From positions 62,001 through 126,000 of the forward strand of contig NC_008573.1 in NCBI RefSeq assembly GCF_000203935.1: a DNA stretch of 64,000 nt, read 5' to 3'. This stretch comes from Shewanella sp. ANA-3 (lineage in GTDB: Bacteria > Pseudomonadota > Gammaproteobacteria > Enterobacterales > Shewanellaceae). The notes under the pieces were generated by a model. It saw nothing but the letters and a program-made list of their open reading frames with translations. It was not told the origin of the DNA and did not search any database. Shown here piece by piece: positions 1 through 6,452 of this stretch (position 1 is the first letter of the stretch; each line of letters begins with the position of its first letter). A program made the position numbers and the translations under genes.

Positions 1-101
1 GGTTTCTTGCGTAGCGCTTCGCTGAGCGCCGGAATTTTGCCGTAAATGTCTAACGGATTAACGCTAGACCGAATAGCTTGGATTTTTTGTATTGCGTCCA
101 T
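1..101 (-). CDS. Hypothetical protein, N-terminal part (cut by window edge)
   Basis: A reading frame starts with ATG at 99-101 and runs off the left edge after about 33 codons without a stop. A good ribosome binding site (AAAGGAG) lies seven bases upstream of the ATG. The visible peptide begins MDAIQKIQAIRSSV and is neither a signal peptide nor a membrane segment. No family is recognised. It lies downstream of the VWA gene on the same strand and is probably the next gene of that cluster. Confidence 0.55.
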   Translation of the reverse strand, partial: MDAIQKIQAIRSSVNPLDIYGKIPALSEALRKK

Positions 102-290
102 AAATGCTCCTTTACTCAGGGGATCTTTGATACCCACTAACTAGAGAACGCATCAAAGATCCCCCGAGGGAAATCTAGGACGAACACACAGAGAGAGCGA
201 TTGCAGGGAAGCAATCAAACTGCGTATTCATGCGCTAAATGGCGCACTTCTCCCTAGAGGGGAAGTACGCCCCTCTAGGGATTAATTGTG
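102..290 (-). promoter_or_regulatory. Intergenic region with two perfect inverted repeats
   Basis: The gap between the VWA gene and the next gene holds two strong hairpins. The first pairs GGGGATCTTTGAT (119-131) with ATCAAAGATCCCC (152-164), a 13-bp perfect stem just upstream of the next gene's ribosome binding site. The second pairs CCCTAGAGGGG (252-262) with CCCCTCTAGGG (270-280) directly after the VWA stop codon. The second has the same position and CCCT...AGGG ends as the hairpins in the other gaps of this cluster, but no U-run follows it. A regulatory or RNA-processing role is inferred. Confidence 0.5.
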
Positions 291-1904
291 TTAAATGTGT
301 TGCTTAAGCAACTGCATTAACTGTTTCGGTAACTCGTTGACGTGGTCGATACAGGCTACTTTCAGGTCTTTAAAACCAGTAAACCTTACGTCCACCTGAC
401 CAATGATGACAGGCAAAACCACAACGCCATGCTGAGCTAACCAATCGAGTGAACCAACCACTTCATGCGGACAGTCTGGTTGACCATCGGTAATCACAAA
501 CATCACCTTTTTTTGCGATGACTGTAAAATGAGCTTGCTGCCCATTTCCATCATCGCAGCTCCAGTGCTTGTGCCGCCGAGGTCTGAATAGGGCAAGACC
601 GAAGGTGTTTTCTTCTGAGCAAAACCTTTTAGCTCAAGATAAAACTCACCAAACAGCGATAATGACGTCAAAACACCACTCTGTTTTTCAAGAGCCTGTG
701 TCATTGCCATTGCCGCTTTTGTTGCTACACAAGAGCGGTGTGTATCGTCATCCGGATACCCCATAGAACCTGAAGCATCAAGCAACACACCTACAGATAG
801 GTTTGCCGCGACATCACGACGGATGTTTTTGGCGCCAGGGTTACCCAGATAAGCATCGACCAACCGATCCTCGTCTAACTCTCCAAACTGCGTCACGCCG
901 GATAATTTCATGTTTCGTTGTCGAAACATGACCTTAATAGCATTGGTGACAGCGCCATTCACCTGCAGATTTGCCGCAGGGAAAACACTGTTTGGATTAC
1001 CACGCAACAACTCCTGCACAGTGTAAGGAATGACTTTGATTGGTTTAGGAACACGAGAATAGTTACTCATATCTTGCTGATCTCGGTGAGCCTCTAACAG
1101 TTTGCCTACGTCCAAGTCCTCGAAAGGTTGCTCCAAATCGATTTCGTTGAACCCTGCGCTATTGCTAAGAGCCTTACCGCTTGGCTTGCCGTTGCTTTCA
1201 CCTTCAGCATCACCTTCAGCATCACCTTCAGCATCACCTTCCGCTTCACCTTCACCTTCCGCTTCACCTTCAGCTTCACCTTCACCTTCAGCTTCACCTT
1301 CAGCTTCTTGCTGATTAGCCTGTTGCATTGCCGCAAGCTCTAACAGAAGGTTTTCTGCCAACTCACGCACTTCTAAGGTGTCTTTCGCCGTTTGTGCAAG
1401 CTGTGCGTATTTCAAACACAACTTATCAAGCTCCAGTGTTACCCAATCAAATCCAGCTAATGCTGGTTTGATCGCAGTAATCCCGTTTTCAAGGTTTCCG
1501 ACTAGAAGTACGTAATACAAAATGTCGTCGAGACAGTTTGTAAACTCACGCTTGGTAATGATGTCTACCAATATTCTTCGGCTTGATTGATAAGACTGTA
1601 TTGCGCCAGGAAATTCCCTGATATTGCGCAAGTCGATTCTTATGTCCTCAAGCACGTTGATTGCGTTTTTCAACGCTGTACTGGTCTGCTGCATGACGTT
1701 TCCGATTGCACTGAAGTTGGTGTGATTGAGATGGGCCGACTCGTGAAGTAACGAGCAAACCATCTGATCCCACGGGCCAACCCCAATGACAATTCTTTTA
1801 CCGTTGGTGTAAGAACTGCCACCAGCAATCGTGACGTTAACGCCTTTGCGAGTTAACGCATTCGACAGCATCGAGAATGACGCTTGTTCAGTATTTCTTT
1901 TCAT
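291..1904 (-). CDS. CobT-like VWA-domain protein with N-terminal HExxH motif
   Basis: This 537-residue protein has three visible parts. Near the N-terminus is HESAH (residues 54-58), a zincin-type HExxH motif. Residues about 200-245 are a low-complexity acidic linker of E-G-E-A and E-G-D-A repeats. The C-terminal third is a von Willebrand A domain with a MIDAS motif, DASGS (near 373), followed by GGTSTG and TDGQPD. CobT-like VWA proteins work with MoxR/CobS-type AAA+ ATPases as chelatase-like or chaperone-like remodelling machines, and such an ATPase is the next gene upstream. The combination of HExxH and VWA resembles VWA-like metallopeptidase proteins (DUF2201 type). Its substrate on this replicon is unknown, and a role in cobalamin synthesis is unlikely. 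The start is supported by TTGGAGTGAG just upstream. Confidence 0.8.
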   Translation of the reverse strand: MKRNTEQASFSMLSNALTRKGVNVTIAGGSSYTNGKRIVIGVGPWDQMVCSLLHESAHLNHTNFSAIGNVMQQTSTALKNAINVLEDIRIDLRNIREFPGAIQSYQSSRRILVDIITKREFTNCLDDILYYVLLVGNLENGITAIKPALAGFDWVTLELDKLCLKYAQLAQTAKDTLEVRELAENLLLELAAMQQANQQEAEGEAEGEGEAEGEAEGEGEAEGDAEGDAEGDAEGESNGKPSGKALSNSAGFNEIDLEQPFEDLDVGKLLEAHRDQQDMSNYSRVPKPIKVIPYTVQELLRGNPNSVFPAANLQVNGAVTNAIKVMFRQRNMKLSGVTQFGELDEDRLVDAYLGNPGAKNIRRDVAANLSVGVLLDASGSMGYPDDDTHRSCVATKAAMAMTQALEKQSGVLTSLSLFGEFYLELKGFAQKKTPSVLPYSDLGGTSTGAAMMEMGSKLILQSSQKKVMFVITDGQPDCPHEVVGSLDWLAQHGVVVLPVIIGQVDVRFTGFKDLKVACIDHVNELPKQLMQLLKQHI

Positions 1905-1986
1905 TTCTCACTCCAATTGCACCCGTAAGGTAAAAAAAAATGGGGTGAGAAAGCCCTTGGGGGCGTACTCACCCCCAAGGGTTAAA
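1905..1986 (-). promoter_or_regulatory. Attenuator-like leader upstream of the VWA gene
   Basis: On the transcribed strand, CCCTTGGGGG (1981-1972) can pair with CCCCCAAGGG (1963-1954). The overlapping segment GGGGTGAG (1975-1968) can instead pair with CTCACCCC (1949-1942), which is followed by nine U residues. The two stems are mutually exclusive, as in an antiterminator/terminator pair. A TTGGAGTGAG ribosome binding site follows. Only about 30 bases separate the U-run from the start codon, which leaves little room for a promoter after the putative terminator. Related cassettes occur in the neighbouring gaps. Confidence 0.6.
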
Positions 1987-2961
1987 TTAAGCATTCGCAG
2001 CTGTTAGCGATTGCGTAAACATTTCAGCTAAATGCAGCTTGCCCAACTCATTAAGCGCTAGACGCTCTTCAGGAGTTGAAGCGGCTGTAAACACAATCTC
2101 AAACACCTCCTGCATCGTGAAGTCAGGCAACAACTCCCACATTACCGCCCAATCAACTAAAACACGAGTTGATAGTGCTGATTGAATGCAGTGCTGAGAA
2201 TTGCCGTTGACAGCATCGGTGTTCATCGCATCACGTACCGTTTTGGCAAATTTCGCCATCGCAAGACGAATACGATAAGACAGCTTAGTCATATCACCGA
2301 GAATATCTGTATCCACAGAAATTGCTGGATATTCAAAGCCAATCCAAAGGAAGCGACGTTTAACCGCCTCGTCCATATCGGATGAAATCGAACCGTAACG
2401 GCCAGACATGTCGGCTATACCTGGGGTCTGACACGTTGCAATTACTCTAAAGAGCGGGTGAGGATTTACCACCTCGCCAGTTTTCTCAATCGCAAGAGGT
2501 TTGCCCTCGAGGATTGGGTGAAGACTAGCTAGCAGGTCGAATGAGCCTTTATCCAGCTCGTCCAGCAACAGAATACCGCCTTCGCGATACGCTTTGACCA
2601 CCACGCTCTCTTCAAAAACGGTTTCACCATTTTTGATACCAATGTTGCCCTTCAGCGTTTCGGGGCGCATGGTTTCACTCACGGATACTCGGTGCAGAGA
2701 TAAGCCAAGAGAAGCCGCAAGAAACGCGACAAACTCCGTTTTACCCGTACCTGTTTCGCCATAACAAGCCAGTGACATGTTACGGCTCTTTCCGAACATC
2801 CAAGTCAGCGCAATGAGCAAATTACGCTCGTTTGGTCTGTACTTGGGGTTCACTTTTGGCACGTTAGCCATACCTTCAAAAACAGCGACCATTTTACCGC
2901 TTAAAGTTGGGCATAATGGGAATACTGTTGCACCGGATACTTGTTTAGCTTTAATAGACAT
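1987..2961 (-). CDS. MoxR/CobS-like AAA+ ATPase
   Basis: This is a 324-residue AAA+ ATPase. The Walker A motif GETGTGKT lies near residue 68 and Walker B ILLLDELDK near 128. The later 'VIATCQTPG' stretch resembles the sensor 1 region. CobS/MoxR ATPases form hexameric rings that act together with VWA-domain proteins. The partner VWA gene lies immediately downstream and a DUF3150 gene immediately upstream, all on the same strand. CobS homologues are known from SXT-family elements and large phages, where their role is not established. The start is preceded by TTGGAGTGAG. Family assignment is firm, cellular function is not. Confidence 0.85.
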   Translation of the reverse strand: MSIKAKQVSGATVFPLCPTLSGKMVAVFEGMANVPKVNPKYRPNERNLLIALTWMFGKSRNMSLACYGETGTGKTEFVAFLAASLGLSLHRVSVSETMRPETLKGNIGIKNGETVFEESVVVKAYREGGILLLDELDKGSFDLLASLHPILEGKPLAIEKTGEVVNPHPLFRVIATCQTPGIADMSGRYGSISSDMDEAVKRRFLWIGFEYPAISVDTDILGDMTKLSYRIRLAMAKFAKTVRDAMNTDAVNGNSQHCIQSALSTRVLVDWAVMWELLPDFTMQEVFEIVFTAASTPEERLALNELGKLHLAEMFTQSLTAANA

Positions 2962-3057
2962 AACTCACTCCAAAATTTTAGAAATGCCCGTAAGGCATTA
3001 AAATAAAAGGGTGAGTCTGCCCCATGGGGACAAAACTCACCCCCAAGGGTTTAAAAA
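2962..3057 (-). promoter_or_regulatory. Attenuator-like leader upstream of the AAA+ gene
   Basis: After the upstream stop codon the transcript can form GGGTGAGT (3042-3035) paired with ACTCACCC (3016-3009), followed by a U-rich run. A CCCC/GGGG hairpin sits in the loop. CCCTTGGGG at the 5' side could compete for pairing. A second small hairpin (TGCCTTACGGGCA) and TTGGAGTGAG precede the ATG. The layout matches the cassettes upstream of the VWA and DUF3150 genes. Confidence 0.6.
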
Positions 3058-4125
3058 TTAATTAAAAAACGCAGCAAAAGCGGCATCTAACTCGGCACTT
3101 AATTCCGAGTGCTCCACTTCTTCAGTCACTTTTGCCGTTGTAACTTCCGTTTCACCACTGTCTTCTGTGGATCCGCGTAACGCATGTAGCAACTGAGCGA
3201 CATCTTCATCAATCTCAGCCATAGGCTCGTTAACAATTTCAGGCTCAACCATCGCTTCCAAGCCTAGTTCGTCGTATGACGTTAACAGAGTTTCAAGCGC
3301 GGTTTTGTTGCTTAATGACGTTAGTAACAGCCGTAACAAACCTAACGATTTGCTATCCAGTTGCCCATTCTTAGGGAACGAGTTGCGCATCTCATTGAGA
3401 CATGCCGCAAGTCCGACCCAAGTATCAGAAAGAAAACTGAAGTTCGCCGCCTTTGCTTCCATATCAGCAAGGAATGAAATTGCCTTTTGACCAATCACGT
3501 CGCCGCGACCAATCTTATTCAACACATCCTCTGACAAATCCGCAAATTCTTGAAGCAGCTTTTTATCCAAGTGAGTATCAGCAGCAGCCGATTCATCATC
3601 GGACATAGAACCGATAACGATAGACATTGGTGGGCTCATGCTCATATAGAAGCGTGATTCCACGTCACTGACAGTAGGCGCATCACGGCGAATGAATCTT
3701 GCCGCTTCAGGATGTGCCGCACACTGGTTATCCAGCAGCTCTTCGTAATCTTTCACGAAGGCTTCTGCTTCCTCATTAAAAGCACGCTGAATTGCTTCAA
3801 AGCGAATTTTTAAGGTATCGAACTCACTCTCAGGGACTAACCACCCACCCCAAACAGGAATGCCAGCAGTATCCATGAGTCGCTTAGCTCTCATGTAATA
3901 TTTACTGACGAATTTAAGGGCTGATTTATCAACCAAGAACTTACGAGGCTTCTCTGTGACTTCTGACACGTCCCCACCTTGATCATCAAATACCTTTGAT
4001 GATTTCTCTGACTTCTTGCCCGAAAAGGACGAGAAATCTAAAGACAGATGGAGACCTTTTTGGCCTTGCAATGAAGCAATTTTGGCCTGACGTGCAGCGA
4101 TGTTACCTGCGGTATTAAATTTCAT
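3058..4125 (-). CDS. DUF3150-like protein
   Basis: This 355-residue soluble protein has no signal peptide or membrane segment. Residues about 60-130 (KPRKFLVDKSALKF onward, then the motif GIPVWGGWLVPE) resemble the DUF3150 family, whose members are often encoded next to CobS-like ATPases and VWA proteins in phages and conjugative elements. The C-terminal part is acidic (near residues 295-345) and probably flexible. Its position as first gene of the DUF3150, AAA+, VWA trio supports a joint complex. Biochemical function is unknown. The ATG follows TTTGGAGTGAG at ideal spacing. Confidence 0.65.
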   Translation of the reverse strand: MKFNTAGNIAARQAKIASLQGQKGLHLSLDFSSFSGKKSEKSSKVFDDQGGDVSEVTEKPRKFLVDKSALKFVSKYYMRAKRLMDTAGIPVWGGWLVPESEFDTLKIRFEAIQRAFNEEAEAFVKDYEELLDNQCAAHPEAARFIRRDAPTVSDVESRFYMSMSPPMSIVIGSMSDDESAAADTHLDKKLLQEFADLSEDVLNKIGRGDVIGQKAISFLADMEAKAANFSFLSDTWVGLAACLNEMRNSFPKNGQLDSKSLGLLRLLLTSLSNKTALETLLTSYDELGLEAMVEPEIVNEPMAEIDEDVAQLLHALRGSTEDSGETEVTTAKVTEEVEHSELSAELDAAFAAFFN

Positions 4126-4206
4126 GACTCACTCCAAATATGCCCGTTAGGCATAAAAAAAGGGTGAGTCTGCCCCGGGGGGACAAAACTCACCCCAAGG
4201 GTTAAT
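4126..4206 (-). promoter_or_regulatory. Attenuator-like leader upstream of the DUF3150 gene
   Basis: GGGTGAGT (transcript side 4195-4188) pairs with ACTCACCC (4169-4162), followed by a run of seven U. A CCCC/GGGG inner hairpin lies between the arms. The small hairpin TGCCTAACGGGCA and the site TTTGGAGTGAG then precede the start codon. Stem, U-run and ribosome binding site are nearly identical to those of the leader at 2962-3057. Confidence 0.6.
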
Positions 4207-4303
4207 AAATTGATTTGTTCACCAGCTGCAGCAGTCAAACTCCGTTGGCGTTTTATGGCTCGGATTTTACTGATGCAATTGGATATGCTGGAGCGATACT
4301 GAC

Positions 4304-4699
4304 TCAAAATAGTGCCAATGATTCGCCCCAAGAAATAGTCTGCCAAACGCCTTCGCCATTTCGCAATTGCGATTGCTGCTTAGTGCGTTTTTTAGACCAA
4401 GTTTCGTTGTTGAGCTTTATTCTGGCATTGACGATTTCAACTGGGTCAACGACGTCTAAGACACCATCCCTCAGTAAATCACAATCTAAACCAGCATAAC
4501 GACAAGCAACTAGAAACTGCTCTGAAAACACCCAGTCAAGAATGTCTTCCGCTTCAGTCACCGAATCTCTCAGTAACTCCAGATTTGCAGAAATGATTCC
4601 GTCCCAAAAAGCGCGACATTGTTCAGCGCTCCAATCAACAGATTCATGAATGCCTAATTCACCCAACGATTTCTCGCGGGTTTGATATTTTTTAGCCAT
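4304..4699 (-). CDS. Hypothetical protein
   Basis: This is an unrecognised 131-residue soluble protein, starting MAKKYQTREKSLGELGI. The ATG at 4697-4699 is chosen over a GTG two codons upstream because TTGGAGTGGG then sits at normal ribosome-binding distance, as for the neighbouring genes. A short run of T near position 4305 precedes the stop. Reading one base out there would continue the frame for some 16 codons, so a frameshifted C-terminus is possible. It lies between a small gene and the DUF3150 gene, on the same strand as both. Confidence 0.55.
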   Translation of the reverse strand: MAKKYQTREKSLGELGIHESVDWSAEQCRAFWDGIISANLELLRDSVTEAEDILDWVFSEQFLVACRYAGLDCDLLRDGVLDVVDPVEIVNARIKLNNETWSKKRTKQQSQLRNGEGVWQTISWGESLALF

Positions 4700-4762
4700 A
4701 CCCACTCCAAATAAATAAGTTGCGGGTACGGCCCTTTAGTGGGCAGAACCCACAAGGGAAAA
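4700..4762 (-). promoter_or_regulatory. Hairpin leader upstream of the 131-residue gene
   Basis: On the transcribed strand CCCTTGTGGG can pair with CCCACTAAAGGG (with a small bulge), and GGGT can alternatively pair with a downstream ACCC. TTTGGAGTGGG then precedes the start codon. This is a more degenerate member of the cassette family, with no clear U-run. Confidence 0.45.
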
Positions 4763-4804
4763 AATGCTTAACGCAGCATCAAAGCGCCCTTTCGGGAGAT
4801 TGTG

Positions 4805-4981
4805 ATGGTCAAACTAGATGCTCTAGTAGACGCACCACAACCAAACAACAACTCGGCAATTAAATTCCAGTTTCGCGTAGGCGATTGGAATACTGATGTT
4901 CAGCGCTTAATTGGGAGTTGTTGTGAGGAAGCATGGAGTGGTACTAAGCAAAATAGGCTTGAAAAAACCCACTTTGGTTAG
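4805..4981 (+). CDS. Possible small hypothetical protein (58 aa)
   Basis: An ATG at 4805 opens a 58-codon frame (MVKLDALVDAPQPNNNSAIK at the N-terminus) preceded by GGGAGA about five bases upstream. It lies opposite to its neighbours. A stretch at about 6148-6250 can be read as a distantly similar peptide (W-K-A-D-I-Q-R versus W-N-T-D-V-Q-R) but lacks a start codon, which hints at a decaying gene family. The length is short and coding status is uncertain. Confidence 0.3.
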   Translation: MVKLDALVDAPQPNNNSAIKFQFRVGDWNTDVQRLIGSCCEEAWSGTKQNRLEKTHFG

Positions 4982-5043
4982 TTGTGCCAATCAGCACCGG
5001 CACTGATTGGCTGACACGTCCGTAAGACGGTCTTACTAGCCGG

Positions 5044-5241
5044 TTAGATAACACCTAGAGTTTCCTCTGGTGACAGAATGTTTTGAGATTTTGCCCAAAC
5101 TGATAAACGCTCAGCCAGTTCGCCATGATCACTGCTGCTCACATCAAAACCAACCTTGCTTGATGTAATAGCAACACATTTTTCAGACGCGGTAACGAGC
5201 ACATTCAGATCAGAGAAGAAAATCGCAGATAGTGTAGACAT
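5044..5241 (-). CDS. Small hypothetical protein (65 aa)
   Basis: This unrecognised 65-residue protein begins MSTLSAIFFSDLNVLV. It is preceded by AGGA nine bases before the ATG. No transmembrane segment is convincing. It is in the same orientation as the surrounding small genes, but its leader lacks the TTGGAGTGAG cassette, so it may be transcribed separately. Confidence 0.45.
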   Translation of the reverse strand: MSTLSAIFFSDLNVLVTASEKCVAITSSKVGFDVSSSDHGELAERLSVWAKSQNILSPEETLGVI

Positions 5242-5364
5242 AAGTAAAATTCCTGTTTATAGAGTGTCGCTAGTGCTGTCTATTGCGAAAGAGCATTAGT
5301 GACACCCCATAAACAGTCCTAGAGGACGCTTAAGTGATGTCGATTTACAGTGGTTAATTTGGCA

Positions 5365-5463
5365 TTACCAAACTAGGCCCAATCTCTCTAATACAGGTCT
5401 AACTAAAAACAGATAGATAGTCATAAAACCCATAAAGATTGCCGCAAATACGATAGCGTCCAT
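5365..5463 (-). CDS. Small membrane protein (32 aa)
   Basis: An ATG at 5461-5463 opens a 32-codon frame whose product is almost entirely one hydrophobic helix (AIFMGFMTIYLFLV in the centre) followed by a short charged tail. The upstream CTGGAGTGAG ribosome binding site matches that of the neighbouring real genes, and a terminator-like hairpin cassette stands between it and the preceding gene. That shared leader is the main reason to accept so short a gene. Function is unknown; a membrane-anchored regulator or toxin-like peptide is possible. Confidence 0.55.
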   Translation of the reverse strand: MDAIVFAAIFMGFMTIYLFLVRPVLERLGLVW

Positions 5464-5554
5464 AGTCTCACTCCAGTTTTAATAAAATAAAAAAGAAAAG
5501 GGGTGAGAACGCCTTTTAGGGCAATTCATCACCCCAAAAAGGTAGGTTTGTTAA
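5464..5554 (-). promoter_or_regulatory. Attenuator-like leader upstream of the 32-residue gene
   Basis: GGGGTGA (transcript side 5535-5529) pairs with TCACCCC (5506-5500), followed by UUUU-C-UUUUUU. A GCC/GGC hairpin lies in the loop. CTGGAGTGAG precedes the ATG at 5463. This is another member of the repeated cassette, with the same order of stem, U-run and ribosome binding site. Confidence 0.55.
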
Positions 5555-5926
5555 TCAATGTAACAAGTTGAATAGATTCCGTTTGGCCAAGCGTGTACGT
5601 GCGCCAGAGTCAAGCAAGGCATACGTAAAACTGTCTTGAAGCTCTAAAGGGAGTCGATTCATTAGTTCTTTAAATGTCGCAACCATCTCTGATTTCAAAG
5701 ATTCAGCCGCAGATAAATAAAGGGTCCCACACAACTCACCAGCTAAATCAGCATGGAATTTGGCGTTTTTTTGAATTTTTGAATTGACATCACGAAACGG
5801 AGAATCGTTAAGCAAGGCAATCTGAGCTGAAGCAGTTTGAATCTCGCCTTCAGCGTCACAAAGTGTGATTTTTTGATTAAGGGTGATCTGATGCAGAACA
5901 CTCTCGGCCGAAAAAATACTATTCAT
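5555..5926 (-). CDS. Hypothetical protein (123 aa)
   Basis: This unrecognised, probably cytoplasmic 123-residue protein begins MNSIFSAESVLHQITLNQK. The C-terminal half is helical in character and ends with a basic, leucine-rich tail (AKRNLFNLLH). ATTGGAGTGAA provides the ribosome binding site. It is in one line with the other genes of the left cluster. Confidence 0.5.
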   Translation of the reverse strand: MNSIFSAESVLHQITLNQKITLCDAEGEIQTASAQIALLNDSPFRDVNSKIQKNAKFHADLAGELCGTLYLSAAESLKSEMVATFKELMNRLPLELQDSFTYALLDSGARTRLAKRNLFNLLH

Positions 5927-5996
5927 AGTTCACTCCAATAATTAAAAATTGGGTGAACAATCCCTGTGGGGGAATATTCACCCACAAGGGAAGATA
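5927..5996 (-). promoter_or_regulatory. Attenuator-like leader upstream of the 123-residue gene
   Basis: CCCTTGTGGG can pair with CCCACAGGG. The overlapping GGGTGAA (transcript side 5983-5977) can instead pair with TTCACCC (5957-5951), which is followed by a U-rich stretch. TTGGAGTGAA lies just before the ATG. This copy again shows two mutually exclusive stems. Confidence 0.5.
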
Positions 5997-6452
5997 TTTA
6001 GAAAATCTAAACATCTGGTTTCAGGTCGCTAATCTGAATTGAGTCTGAGTCCGAGGCTAACGGAGACTTTTGGTTGCTGCGTAGCAACACCTTTTGAACT
6101 AAACGCCGAATCTATCTAACTGAATTTTTCAGTGATAGATTTTTCGTAAAGAAATGGAAAGCTGATATTCAGCGAGCCAGACGTTTAGGTGGGAGGTTCG
6201 GCTGTGCAATTGCACTAGGAAATCGTTATTTCCTAGTGAAACTGGAGGTAAATCAGAAATAGCTAAAGCCACCGATACGAAAGCCATGAACAGGTGTGTA
6301 CATCATGGCCCTGAAAAGAATGCCTACTGAAAAGTAGAACACTTAGAAAGGCGAAGGGCATCCGCCCACATACACATTATTTTAATTTCACTGGTTTGTC
6401 AATCTGTCAGTTTAAGCGTAAAACCCCACACTTCTTTAGGGGGTGGAGGATG
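5997..6452. other. Gene-free structured region
   Basis: No convincing gene is seen in these 456 bases. The region holds several hairpins: GTTGCTGCGTAGCAAC (about 6075-6090), ACTGAATTTTTCAGT (about 6119-6133), and an 11-bp perfect stem CACTAGGAAAT/ATTTCCTAGTG (about 6214-6239). A start-less frame on the plus strand near 6148-6250 resembles the small frame at 4805. The hairpin density would suit a structured RNA or the remains of a mobile element, but I cannot name one. Confidence 0.35.

Noticed and set aside
1196..1305. Tandem CACCTTCAG-type repeats as a satellite or regulatory repeat, and plus-strand frames across it
   Set aside because: They encode the acidic E-G-E-A linker of the VWA protein on the minus strand; opposite-strand frames are shadows of this low-complexity coding stretch.
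291..2961. CobS/CobT as part of a cobalamin (cobaltochelatase) pathway
   Set aside because: No CobN or other cobalamin genes are nearby and the neighbours (DUF3150, small unknowns) fit the mobile-element version of these families.
4122..4346. A 74-codon minus-strand frame between the DUF3150 gene and the 131-residue gene
   Set aside because: It runs straight through the hairpin leader and overlaps a better gene. At most its first part could be a frameshifted tail of that gene.
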